Below the pieces are notes generated by a model, which was not told the DNA's origin, searched no databases, and saw only the letters and a program-made list of their open reading frames with translations. From the NCBI GenBank assembly GCA_015711825.1, contig JACVJD010000015.1:1-42694 (forward strand): a stretch of DNA of 42,694 nucleotides, written 5' to 3'. This document shows positions 1 to 7,723 of this stretch, piece by piece. The position numbers were made by a program, and so were the translations under genes. This stretch comes from Candidatus Solincola daggyaiensis (lineage in GTDB: Bacteria > Actinomycetota > Geothermincolia > Geothermincolales > RBG-13-55-18). Every line of letters starts with the position of its first letter. The stretch's first letter is position 1.

Positions 1-432
1 GAGCCCTCCAACCTGCTTTGCGCCATCGGCACCCCCATCTCCGCCCTCATAGACGCCTGCGGGGGCCTGGTGGGCAACCCCGCCAAGCTGATCATGGGCG
101 GCCCCATGACCGGCTGGGCGCAGTCGGGCACCTCCGCCTCGGTGGTCAAGGGCACCTCGGGAGTGGTGGTGCTCACCTCAGACGTGGTGGATCTGGGCGA
201 GGAATGCGAGTGCGTGCGCTGCGGCAAGTGCGTGGAGGCCTGCCCCATGTTCCTCTCCCCCAACTACATCGTGCAGTCCGCCCGCCGCGGGCAGTGGGAC
301 AAGGCGGAGATGTGGGGGGCGCTGGACTGCTTCGAGTGCGGCTGCTGCTCCTTCTCCTGCCCCGCCTACATCCCCCACGTGCAATACGTGCGCAAGGCCA
401 AGGCCGAGATCGCGGCCCTGAAGAAGAAGTAG
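1..432 (+). CDS. rnfC: RnfC, electron transport complex subunit C (C-terminal part only)
   Basis: The reading frame is open from base 1 and stops at TAG 430-432, so only the last 143 codons are here. The visible part starts in the conserved GTPIS and MGGPMTGW segments of the RnfC flavin/SLBB region. It then carries two ferredoxin-like cysteine clusters, CVRCGKCVEACP and CFECGCCSFSCP, which bind the two 4Fe-4S clusters of RnfC. In the Rnf complex RnfC is the peripheral subunit that exchanges electrons with NAD(H) and passes them to the membrane subunits, coupling ferredoxin:NAD oxidoreduction to ion translocation. Lacking a long C-terminal extension, it resembles the short RnfC of anaerobes. 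rnfD follows after 15 bp, as in rnfCDGEAB operons, but no rnfG, E, A or B follows in this window. Confidence 0.93.
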   Translation, partial: EPSNLLCAIGTPISALIDACGGLVGNPAKLIMGGPMTGWAQSGTSASVVKGTSGVVVLTSDVVDLGEECECVRCGKCVEACPMFLSPNYIVQSARRGQWDKAEMWGALDCFECGCCSFSCPAYIPHVQYVRKAKAEIAALKKK

Positions 433-447
433 AGGAGGCGATTGAGT

Positions 448-1404
448 ATGGCTCTTGCAGATAATCTGGCAGTGACCGTATCGCCGCACATCAGGGGCAA
501 GGACAAGGTCCCCAACGCCATGCGCGACGTGCTCATCGCGCTGGCGCCGGTGACCATCGTCGCCATCGTCCTTTTCCGTTGGGACGCGGTCATCAATATT
601 TTGGTGTGCGTGGCGACAGCGGCGTTGACCGAGGTGGTGGCGCGGAGTATAGCCCGTAAAAAGATCACTCTCAACGATTACTCCGCCCTGGTAACCGGCC
701 TTTTCCTGGCCTTGCTGCTGCCGCCGGCGACCAACTGGTGGGTGGGAATCATAGGCACGGTAATAGCGGTGGGTATAGCGAAAGAGCTGCTTGGAGGCCT
801 GGGGCGCAACTATTTCAACCCCGCTCTCTTTGGGCGCGTAAGCCTCATCCTGCTCAGCACCTGGTACGTGTGGATAGGCGGAGGGGGTTTCAAGGGGAGC
901 ATCAACGGCGTAAGCGGCGCCACCCCACTCTTCTACCTCAAGGAAGGCGCCATGGGGGCCAAGCCCTCCTACGGAGCCCTTTTCCTGGCCAACCCCGGAG
1001 GATCGCTCTCCGAGGTCTCGGTGCTCGCCGTGCTAATCGGCGCCGCCTACCTCTTCTACCGCGGCGTGATCAGCTGGGAGATCCCGACTTCCATCATCGT
1101 GAGCGCCTTTATACTCTCGGCCATCCTGGGCGTTGACCCGCTCTACACCATCCTCGCCGGCGGCCTGATGTTCGGAGCCTTCTTCATGGCCACGGACTGG
1201 GTGACCAGCCCGGTGAGCCGCAGCGGGCAACTGTTCTTCGGCGCCTGCATCGGCATACTGGTGGTCCTGATCAGGAAGTTCACCGCCGCCCCCGAGGGCG
1301 TCGCTTATTCCATCCTGCTCATGAACGCCTTCGTGCCCCTGCTGGACAAGGCCTTCAAGCCCAAGCCCTTCGGAGCCGTAACGGCGGCCCAGAAGGCGGC
1401 ATGA
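448..1404 (+). CDS. rnfD: RnfD, membrane subunit of the Rnf complex
   Basis: This 318-residue polytopic membrane protein belongs to the NqrB/RnfD family. The segment INGVSGATPL carries the S-G-A-T flavinylation motif, whose Thr covalently binds FMN in this family, and MATDWVTSPVS is the conserved block near the C-terminus. Hydrophobic segments alternate along the whole length, as expected for an ion-translocating subunit. An in-frame TTG lies at 442, but AGGAGG at 433-438 is 9 nt from ATG 448 and only 3 nt from the TTG, so ATG is preferred. It follows rnfC directly and probably shares its transcript. The next gene, after 34 bp, is a molybdoenzyme rather than the expected rnfG. Confidence 0.93.
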   Translation: MALADNLAVTVSPHIRGKDKVPNAMRDVLIALAPVTIVAIVLFRWDAVINILVCVATAALTEVVARSIARKKITLNDYSALVTGLFLALLLPPATNWWVGIIGTVIAVGIAKELLGGLGRNYFNPALFGRVSLILLSTWYVWIGGGGFKGSINGVSGATPLFYLKEGAMGAKPSYGALFLANPGGSLSEVSVLAVLIGAAYLFYRGVISWEIPTSIIVSAFILSAILGVDPLYTILAGGLMFGAFFMATDWVTSPVSRSGQLFFGACIGILVVLIRKFTAAPEGVAYSILLMNAFVPLLDKAFKPKPFGAVTAAQKAA

Positions 1405-1438
1405 ATGGACGGCTTACCGCTAAAAGGAGGGAATATAG

Positions 1439-3832
1439 ATGAAGCTCGATAGAAGGACTTTCCTCAAGGCGGCCGGCGCGGGAGGACTGGGGCTGGCTTT
1501 CCCCGAGATTTTCAGGCTCTCCACCTCCGCCGCTGCCGCCACCACGGGGGACCTCTTCGATGAGGAGAAATACTTTTTCTGCGGGGTGTGCGACAACGTA
1601 TGCGGCATGATCGGTCGCTACAAAGACGGTCGCATGCGGGAGATAATCGCCAACCCGGCGGATGAGCTGGGGGCCATGGGCAGCATCTGCGTCAAGGGCG
1701 AGTCGGCCATGAACACCCTCTATGACCCCGACCGCCTGAAGTACCCCATGAAGAGGACCAACCCCGAGAAGGGCATCGACGTGGATCCCGGCTGGGTGCA
1801 AATCACCTGGGACGAGGCCTTCGAGACCATCGGCAAAAAGTTCAAGGAGGCCATCGACCAGTACGGACCCCAGACCCTGCTGTACATCGGGCGCCCCAAG
1901 GAGAAGGAGAAGGCCCTGGTGCAGGCGGTGGGCACCCCCAACCAGGTCTCCCACGTGGACACCTGCTATCTCACCCATGACCTCTGCTGGAAGGTGAGCT
2001 GGGGGGCGGGCAAGTCATGGTGCATGGACCTGGACAAGGCCAAGTACATCGTCTCCTTCGGGTGGGATCAGCCCGCCAAGTCCAAGATGTACCAGCTCAA
2101 GGGGTTCCTGGCGGCCAAGGAGAACGGCGCCAAGACGGTGTTCTTCGACCCCCGCCTCTCGGTGACCGCCTCCAAGGCCGATGAGTGGATACCCATAAAG
2201 CCGGGCACCGACCTGGCGGTGGCCCTGGCCATGATCTACGTGCTCATCGAGGAGGAGCTCTACGACAAGGAGTACGTGCAGCAGATGACGGTGGGGTTCG
2301 AGCAGCTCGCCGAGCACGTGAAGAAGGAGGGCTACACCCCAGAGTGGGCGGAGAAGATCTCCGAGGTGCCGGCCCAGGACATCAGGCGCATCGCGCGGGA
2401 GTTCGGCAAGACGCGGCCGGCCATGGTCGCCCTGCACAAGCGCGACGCGGGCGGTCCCAACTACGCCAACTCCTTCCCCCTCTCCCAGGCGGAGTTCATC
2501 CTCAACGCCCTGGTGGGGGCGATAGAGAGGCCGGGCGGGCATTACATGTCCCGCATGCCCTCGCTAAAAGGGGCGGAGGAGTTCCTCATGAACCCCGAGG
2601 CCAAGTACCCCGAGATCACCGAGAAGAGGCGGGTGGACGGGCATGACAAGTACCCGCTGGCGGTGAAGATGGCCAAAGGCTTCGCCAAGGGCGATTTCAG
2701 CCACCTCGCCGACGGTATGCTCAACAATCCCCCTTACCCCGTCAAGGTGGGCATCTCCAAGGGATACGGCATCCTCGCCTTCCCCAACCAGGACACCATC
2801 ATCGAGGCGCTGAAGACCCTGGATTTCTTCGTGGCCATCGATATCCTGCCCAACGAGATGTGCATGCTGGCGGACATCGTCCTGCCCGACGAGCATTTCA
2901 TGGAGTCCAAGGGATACGAGGCCCGCGAATACCACGCCCTGTGGCCGCAGGTGGAGTTCCGCGACGGGACGGCGCTCTACGACAACAAGGGTTTCGGCCC
3001 CATAACCAACGGTATCCTCAAGGGCATGGGCCTGGGGGACTACGCGGTGTGGTGGGACGAGCAGAAGATGAAGCATTTCGAGGCCTTGGGGTATAAAGTC
3101 GAGTGCCCCGAGTACGAGGCTCTGCTCGGCGACCCCGACCCCGCCACCGGCGAGAGGAAGAGGGTGAAGAAACCCGACCAGGCGGCCCAGGACGCCCTCA
3201 AGGCGGCGGTGGAGGAGACGAGGAAGAAGATTATCAAGGAGAACAAAGGCGTCTGGCAGGACAAATCCAAGGCCGCATCGGACGGGAGGCCCAAGCCCAA
3301 ATCGGAGTTCAACACGCCGTCCAAGAAGCTCGAGCTGTTCTCCAGCGCCCTCAACGACAAGGGCTACGAGGCCCTGCCCACCTGGCATCCCAAGGAGGCG
3401 GAGCCGGACGACGAATACCCCTATTATTTCCTCACCAACCACCTTACCTGGAACCGCATGAACAGGAACGCCAACGACCCCGCCCTGCGCGAGCTGCAGC
3501 CGGAGAACTTCATCCACATGCACCCGGACACCGCGAAGAAGATCGGGGTCAAGGACAACGACTACGCCATGGTGGAGGCCAAGGGAGTGGGCAAAGCCCT
3601 CAAGATAAGGGTGCGCACGACCAAGGGAATCCGCCCCGACTGCGTGGTCACCGAGCACGGTTTCGGGCAGTGGTCCAAGGGGTATTCCGTGGCCAACAAG
3701 GGCAACGGCACCTACGACGGCGATCTCACCCCGAACCGTAAAATCGCTGAATCGCTGGAGAAGTTCAAGAAATACGACCCGGTGCAGAGCGCCCGGCAGC
3801 TCGACGTATGCGTGAAGATCACCAAGGCTTGA
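1439..3832 (+). CDS. Tat-exported molybdopterin oxidoreductase, PsrA/PhsA/ArrA-like catalytic subunit
   Basis: A 797-residue member of the DMSO reductase (complex iron-sulfur molybdoenzyme) family. The N-terminus has a twin-arginine signal, RRTFLK at residues 5-10, followed by a hydrophobic stretch and Ala-rich region, so the folded enzyme should be exported. Cys48, Cys51, Cys55 and Cys84 form the proximal 4Fe-4S site. GTPN at 165-168 followed by SHVDTC places Cys176 where polysulfide, thiosulfate and arsenate reductases carry the Mo-ligating cysteine, which argues against nitrate or formate enzymes. The C-terminal part has the molybdopterin-dinucleotide-binding barrel (YYFLTNHLTWNRMNRNAN region). 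AAAGGAGG precedes the ATG. A TorD-like chaperone follows. No Fe-S subunit B or membrane anchor C is adjacent, so its electron partner is unknown. The substrate (polysulfide, thiosulfate, arsenate or another) cannot be decided from sequence alone. Confidence 0.88.
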   Translation: MKLDRRTFLKAAGAGGLGLAFPEIFRLSTSAAAATTGDLFDEEKYFFCGVCDNVCGMIGRYKDGRMREIIANPADELGAMGSICVKGESAMNTLYDPDRLKYPMKRTNPEKGIDVDPGWVQITWDEAFETIGKKFKEAIDQYGPQTLLYIGRPKEKEKALVQAVGTPNQVSHVDTCYLTHDLCWKVSWGAGKSWCMDLDKAKYIVSFGWDQPAKSKMYQLKGFLAAKENGAKTVFFDPRLSVTASKADEWIPIKPGTDLAVALAMIYVLIEEELYDKEYVQQMTVGFEQLAEHVKKEGYTPEWAEKISEVPAQDIRRIAREFGKTRPAMVALHKRDAGGPNYANSFPLSQAEFILNALVGAIERPGGHYMSRMPSLKGAEEFLMNPEAKYPEITEKRRVDGHDKYPLAVKMAKGFAKGDFSHLADGMLNNPPYPVKVGISKGYGILAFPNQDTIIEALKTLDFFVAIDILPNEMCMLADIVLPDEHFMESKGYEAREYHALWPQVEFRDGTALYDNKGFGPITNGILKGMGLGDYAVWWDEQKMKHFEALGYKVECPEYEALLGDPDPATGERKRVKKPDQAAQDALKAAVEETRKKIIKENKGVWQDKSKAASDGRPKPKSEFNTPSKKLELFSSALNDKGYEALPTWHPKEAEPDDEYPYYFLTNHLTWNRMNRNANDPALRELQPENFIHMHPDTAKKIGVKDNDYAMVEAKGVGKALKIRVRTTKGIRPDCVVTEHGFGQWSKGYSVANKGNGTYDGDLTPNRKIAESLEKFKKYDPVQSARQLDVCVKITKA

Positions 3833-3837
3833 CGGAC

Positions 3838-4473
3838 ATGGACGAGGCGGAAAGGGGAGCGGCCTACGGGCTGCTCTCCTTCTTCTTCCTCTACCCCAAG
3901 GATAAGCACCTGGAGTACTTAGACGCGGGCGGCCTGGAGGAGCTCGCGGGGCTGTGCGCCGTCCTGGAGGTACCATGCGGCGATGCGCTGGAGGGCCTGC
4001 GCGAAAGGCTGAAGGCGGGGGAGGAGGCGAGGCCGGAGCTCCTCCTGGACCTGCAGAGGGACTACACGCGCCTTTTCATCAACGCCTTCCCCAAGATGGT
4101 GGCTCCGCCCTACAGCTCCGTCTATCTGGACGGTAAAGGAAAGGTGTGGGGGGAGAGCACCTCCTGGGTGAACAACCTCTACCACGAGGCGGGCCTGGAG
4201 ATAGCGGAGGAGTTCCACAACATACCCGACCACATAGCCGCCGAGCTCAACTTCGCGGCCTTTCTGCTCTCCGGGTCGGGGAATGAGGATGGGACGAACC
4301 TGCGGCTTTACGAGAAACTGGTGGTGGAACATCTGGCCTTATGGGCGCCCCCCTTCCTGCAGCGGGTGATCGAGGGCGCCCGGCAGCCGTTCTACGCCCT
4401 CCTGGCGAAGCTTGTCCTTCGCCTGGTGGAAGAGGAGAGAGGGAGGCTCGAGGACAGCGCGGACGGCCGGTGA
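3838..4473 (+). CDS. TorD/DmsD-family molybdoenzyme maturation chaperone
   Basis: A 211-residue, all-helical protein of the TorD family (PF02613). Diagnostic segments are the central DYTRLFINAF motif, PPYSSVYLD, and the PDHIAAELNFAAFLL block, which match the conserved E/DYxxLF and PDHIxxEL signatures. Such chaperones bind the Tat signal and apoprotein of a specific molybdoenzyme and hold it until cofactor insertion. The gene begins 5 bp after the stop of the molybdoenzyme gene, so that enzyme is its obvious client. A start at ATG 3808 is possible in frame, but it would overlap the upstream gene by 25 bp; ATG 3838 begins at the expected N-terminus. The ribosome binding site is weak, consistent with translational coupling. 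Confidence 0.88.
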   Translation: MDEAERGAAYGLLSFFFLYPKDKHLEYLDAGGLEELAGLCAVLEVPCGDALEGLRERLKAGEEARPELLLDLQRDYTRLFINAFPKMVAPPYSSVYLDGKGKVWGESTSWVNNLYHEAGLEIAEEFHNIPDHIAAELNFAAFLLSGSGNEDGTNLRLYEKLVVEHLALWAPPFLQRVIEGARQPFYALLAKLVLRLVEEERGRLEDSADGR

Positions 4474-4507
4474 AAGGATCGCGATATCGTATCCATGAGA
4501 TCCTTTC
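4472..4507 (+). terminator. inverted repeat after the torD-like gene, possible terminator
   Basis: GAAAGGATC (4472-4480) and GATCCTTTC (4499-4507) are perfect 9-bp inverted arms around an 18-nt loop, at the stop codon of the chaperone gene. There is no T-run after the stem, so termination is only a possibility; it could equally be a protein-binding site. Confidence 0.35.
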
Positions 4508-5225
4508 GGCTCCCGCCTCCGTTTTGGGTCCTTGGACTCAGCCTTCTCGAGCTTAACCTTCATTGTTACGCGAAGCCCTTTCAGCCGCCGTCTCGGCCTG
4601 GGTATTGCCTCCAGGATACCGCTTGCCTAATTGCCCCTAAGTGGCCAGTATGTCGGCTGCAAACCTCCCGACGGTCGCGCTGAGACGAATCCCGGTCAAG
4701 GAACACGAGAGAGCCGACCACGCTTAAGGACGGTCGCCATGGGGTTTAAAACGGTCGTGGGATGGAGATCAGGCGCAAGAAAAAACGCCGGAAGTTCAAG
4801 ATGAGACGAATCCCGGTCATGGAACACGAGAGAACCGGCCACGCTTAAGGACGGTCGCCATGGGGTTTAAAACGGTCGTGGGATGGAGATCAGGCGCAAG
4901 AAAAAACGCCGGAAGTACAAGACCTAGGAAAGTGGGGGGATGACTCCCGACGTTTTCACTTAATTAATATATGAGAATATAATAATAAATATATAATATG
5001 TCAATGGCAGTTTGCCGCCATTTTCAAGGCTTATGGGCAATATGGGAGCTTTTCCCGCTCTTACCGGTCGTGGCGCTGATGCCGCCGCTTCTTTTCGGCC
5101 CGCGAGGGGAAAAAGCGTCTTGCTGCCAAAAGCGAAATCTTGACCCCAGGTATCCGCATGGGTTATGTTTCCCCACATGCTAATATGAAGGTGTTCTTTT
5201 CGGTGCTTTGGTGGCCCGGGAGATC
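4508..5225. other. intergenic region with a tandem repeat and an AT-rich promoter-like stretch
   Basis: No convincing gene is seen. The stretch holds the 121-bp tandem duplication at 4681-4922. After it comes a sharply AT-rich segment (about 4960-5000) with two TATAAT hexamers at 4978-4983 and 4992-4997, in otherwise GC-rich DNA. It lies about 200 bp upstream of the arsR-like gene and is probably a promoter region. A 61-codon frame from 4998 lacks a ribosome binding site and is not called. Confidence 0.5.
4681..4922. repeat. two tandem copies of a 121-bp repeat
   Basis: Copy 1 is 4681-4801 and copy 2 is 4802-4922. They differ at about four positions. Each contains the run GGTTTAAAACGG and a lysine/arginine-codon-rich segment. 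A 28-codon frame crosses the junction (ATG 4763) but has no recognisable relatives or strong ribosome binding site. The function is unknown. Confidence 0.9.
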
Positions 5226-5618
5226 ATGGAGCTTATAGGCCGGTCTGAGGGTTTGAATGAGGAGAACGAGGAGAGGATTCGCTCCTTGTTTGTGATGCTC
5301 AAAGCCCTCGCCGACATCAATAGACTCAAGATTTTGATCCTGCTGTTCGACGGAGAGAGATGCGTGTGTGATATAGAAGAGGAACTCGGGATATCCCAGC
5401 CGCTGACGTCTCACCACCTGCGCATCCTCTCCAAGGCCGGCTTGATCAAGGCGAGGAAAGAGGGGACATGGTCCTATTATTCTCTCCGAAGAGAGGGCAT
5501 AAATAAACTGAACACGTCTTTTTCGTTCCTGCTTGGACCGTACAAGATTAAGGAGGATTATCCTATGCGAGAGAGCTGCGACGATCACCTTGGTGAGGGG
5601 GTAAAGCCTATCCTGTGA
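5226..5618 (+). CDS. ArsR/SmtB-family metalloregulator with Cys-x-Cys sensor site
   Basis: A 130-residue winged-helix repressor of the ArsR/SmtB family. The core LKALADINRLKILILL leads into ERCVCDIEEEL, the alpha-3 ELCVCDL-type motif. Cys46 and Cys48 there bind As(III), Sb(III), Cd/Pb or other thiophiles in relatives. The recognition helix is SQPLTSHHLRIL, followed by the beta-wing GTWSYYSL. ATG 5226 is chosen; upstream in-frame GTG 5211 and TTG 5208 are possible, and no start has a convincing ribosome binding site. The gene heads the thiol-redox island to 10344. A palindrome at 5828-5843 before the next gene is a plausible operator. ArsR proteins normally dissociate from DNA on binding the inducer. 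Confidence 0.88.
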   Translation: MELIGRSEGLNEENEERIRSLFVMLKALADINRLKILILLFDGERCVCDIEEELGISQPLTSHHLRILSKAGLIKARKEGTWSYYSLRREGINKLNTSFSFLLGPYKIKEDYPMRESCDDHLGEGVKPIL

Positions 5619-5983
5619 GGGCATGAGCTTCTCGCCCCTTCGCTTTCAAGATGAAGGGCTCGTCGGCTCATCGCGCGCATCCGTGGTAGCGCATAAAGAT
5701 CTGCGTCCTGATTCTCCGGGGGAACCACGGCTGGAAGCTCGCCCTCCAAACATTGGTCGACGCAGTCCGAATACGCAAAGGAGACCATGAGCAGGAGGGC
5801 GCGCGGCTGGAAGCGCGCTTTATAAACATTAGTTGATGCTAATATAAATTATAATTGATATAATGACGCAGGAGCGCATCGAGTCCAGGAAAAAAGAGGA
5901 AAGGCGTTCCGTTCGGCGTGGTCGAGACCGGGTTCGATCGGGTTTAAACCAACATGAGCACGCGAAGGGCCGGGAGGAGAAAA
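5619..5983. other. intergenic control region between arsR-like and thioredoxin genes
   Basis: No sizeable gene. A diverged direct duplication is present (5729-5763 and 5805-5839, 27 of 35 identical). A 12-codon frame, ATG 5787 to TAA 5825, has a good AAAGGAG at 5777-5783 and would encode an Arg-rich peptide. An operator-like palindrome at 5828-5843 is followed by TATAAT hexamers at 5850-5855 and 5859-5864. Confidence 0.55.
5828..5864 (+). promoter_or_regulatory. candidate ArsR operator overlapping a promoter
   Basis: ATTAG (5828-5832) and CTAAT (5839-5843) form a perfect inverted repeat with a 6-nt spacer, a typical ArsR/SmtB operator geometry. It sits directly upstream of TATAAT hexamers at 5850-5855 and 5859-5864. 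The half-site string ATGCTAATAT at 5836-5845 recurs at 5177-5186, just before the regulator gene, suggesting autoregulation. Assignment to this regulator is inference. Confidence 0.5.
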
Positions 5984-6526
5984 ATGACGGAGGCGATGGT
6001 GAGGACAGCGAAAAAAGCGTCAAAGCTATTACTGGCGGCGCTGGCCGCTGTTTCCATGGTGATGCTGATAACCCTTGCCGACTGCGGGTGTGGAGAGGAG
6101 CAAAAGGTCAAGCAGGACGCGCCGGTGGAAGTGGAGCAGGAGGCGCAAAAACCAACAACCTCCTTGGCGGAGAAGAGTCCCTCGCAGCTGGCCCTTGAGA
6201 ACGCCCTTGAGGACGGCAAGCCGGTGTTCCTCAACTTTCACTCCAACCAGTGCATACCGTGCATAGAGATGGAGAAGGTCATCGGACAGGTGGAGCCGGA
6301 ATACGCGGGCCGCGTGGAGTTCGTGGTGGTGGACGTTTACGACCGCGCGGAGTTGCCGCTGTGCGATTACTTCCAGGTGAGGGTGATTCCCACCAGCTTC
6401 TTCATACGCCCTGACGGCACGGTCATCGACGCGTATGAGGGATTGATCCAGACCGACCAGATGAGGGCATTGCTCGACAAGCTGATCTCGGGAGGGGGCC
6501 AGGCGTCCCCGTCACCGCAATCGTGA
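5984..6526 (+). CDS. membrane-anchored thioredoxin-like protein (CIPC active site)
   Basis: A 180-residue exported thioredoxin-fold protein. Residues 15-32 form a hydrophobic signal/anchor followed by ADCGCG. A lipobox is possible at Cys34, but the Asp before it is unusual, so a signal anchor is as likely. After a charged linker the thioredoxin domain begins at about residue 66, with the redox pair Cys90/Cys93 (NQCIPC) and the cis-proline loop VIPTSFF. It should act on the outer face of the membrane as a reductant or thiol carrier. ATG 5984 has GGAGG 6 nt upstream at 5973-5977; ATG 5954 lacks one. The gene overlaps the next by 4 bp, pairing it with a DsbD/CcdA-like membrane protein that could keep it reduced. 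Confidence 0.85.
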   Translation: MTEAMVRTAKKASKLLLAALAAVSMVMLITLADCGCGEEQKVKQDAPVEVEQEAQKPTTSLAEKSPSQLALENALEDGKPVFLNFHSNQCIPCIEMEKVIGQVEPEYAGRVEFVVVDVYDRAELPLCDYFQVRVIPTSFFIRPDGTVIDAYEGLIQTDQMRALLDKLISGGGQASPSPQS

Positions 6527-7689
6527 AGATGAAGAGACTCTCCTACTGCGCAGCCGCGCTTGCGATAGCCATATTGCTTATTCTGCTGCCCGCGTTTTCC
6601 GGGAGCCGGGCGGCGGTCGCCGCGGGAGACGGCGCTGGAGACCAGGATTCTTCGGTCGAGTTGATATATTTCTACCCCCGCTTCAGGTGCGTTTCCTGCG
6701 AGTGGGTAGATTCCTACGCCGAGGAGGCGGCCTCCACCTACCACGGGCATGGCCGGGAGGGCGTGCCTTATACCAAACTGGCCATCGACGATCCCGCAAA
6801 CCGGGAAAGGGTGGAGAAATACGGGGTCGTGGGTTCGTCCCTCTTTGTGGTGATAAAAGGCGACAATGGAGTAGAGAGCTTCCAGGAGCTCAAGCAGGTC
6901 TGGTTCATGTGGGAGGACCGGGAGGGCTGCGTCTCCTACATCCATTCCGAGCTGGACCGTGCCATCAGCGAGGGAGCGGCCTCGGGGGAGAGCGGCATAC
7001 CGCTTGCGGGCATCCCCTTCCTGGCCGCGTTCGTCCTGGGGCTGCTCACCGCCGTTTCGCCCTGTCCCCTGGCCACCAACATCGCCGCCGTGGCCTATAT
7101 CGCCAGGGACATAGACGACCGCAGGAGGACCGTGCTCTCGGGAGCGCTCTACACCGCCGGGAGGGCGGCGACCTACGTGATCCTCGGCCTGGCCCTGGTC
7201 TATTTGGGGGCGAGCGTGGTGAACATCTCGGGGTTCCTGCGCGATTCCGCCGTATATTACCTGGGCCCCCTGCTTATCCTGGTGGCCCTGGTCATGCTGG
7301 ACGTGATCAACCTATCCTTCCTGAAAGGAGGATACGCGGCGCGTATGGGAGAGCGCATCGCGGGAAAGGGCGCCCTGGGGGCGTTCCTCCTGGGGGCGGT
7401 CTTCGCTCTTTCCTTCTGCCCCTACAGCGCCATCCTCTTCTTCGGGATGCTCATCCCGCTGGCGGTGGGGACGCCGGCGGGAGGCCTGTACATGCCGGCG
7501 CTCTACGCGGTGGGCACGGGGCTTCCGGTTTTCGTGGTAGCGCTCCTCATCGCCTTCGGCGCCGGGGCCTGGGCGGGGCACGTGGACAGGGTGCAGAAAT
7601 GGGAGAAATATATCCGCAAGGGGGCGGGGATCATATTCCTCGGAGTCGGTGGGTATTATATGGTGCTGTTGGTAAAGACGCTGTTTTGA
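6523..7689 (+). CDS. ArsF-like thioredoxin-fold domain fused to a CcdA/DsbD-like (ArsG-like) membrane domain
   Basis: A 388-residue protein in two parts. Residues 1-34 look like a signal or anchor. Residues 45-150 form a thioredoxin-like domain with YPRFRCVSC (Cys56, Cys59), recalling ArsF-family proteins. From about 165 there are six or so membrane segments with SPCPLATN and SFCPYSA, the paired Cys-Pro motifs of CcdA/DsbD electron carriers; the SPCPLATNIAAVAY run resembles ArsG-type permeases. In known ars clusters ArsF and ArsG are separate and linked to aromatic arsenicals, as far as I recall. The function may therefore be transmembrane thiol reduction, arsenical handling, or both. The GTG start overlaps the upstream stop in GTGA; ATG 6529 is an alternative. 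Confidence 0.78.
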   Translation: MKMKRLSYCAAALAIAILLILLPAFSGSRAAVAAGDGAGDQDSSVELIYFYPRFRCVSCEWVDSYAEEAASTYHGHGREGVPYTKLAIDDPANRERVEKYGVVGSSLFVVIKGDNGVESFQELKQVWFMWEDREGCVSYIHSELDRAISEGAASGESGIPLAGIPFLAAFVLGLLTAVSPCPLATNIAAVAYIARDIDDRRRTVLSGALYTAGRAATYVILGLALVYLGASVVNISGFLRDSAVYYLGPLLILVALVMLDVINLSFLKGGYAARMGERIAGKGALGAFLLGAVFALSFCPYSAILFFGMLIPLAVGTPAGGLYMPALYAVGTGLPVFVVALLIAFGAGAWAGHVDRVQKWEKYIRKGAGIIFLGVGGYYMVLLVKTLF

Positions 7690-7723
7690 TATTGACGCCG
7701 TTTACGGAAAGGAAGTGGTGGGC

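Noticed and set aside
2564-3976. 470-codon minus-strand frame opposite the molybdoenzyme
   Set aside because: Antisense shadow of a well-supported gene; no ribosome binding site and no recognisable domain.
4998-5183. 61-codon frame in the AT-rich region before the arsR-like gene
   Set aside because: No ribosome binding site, no homology recognised, and its start lies inside the promoter-like stretch.
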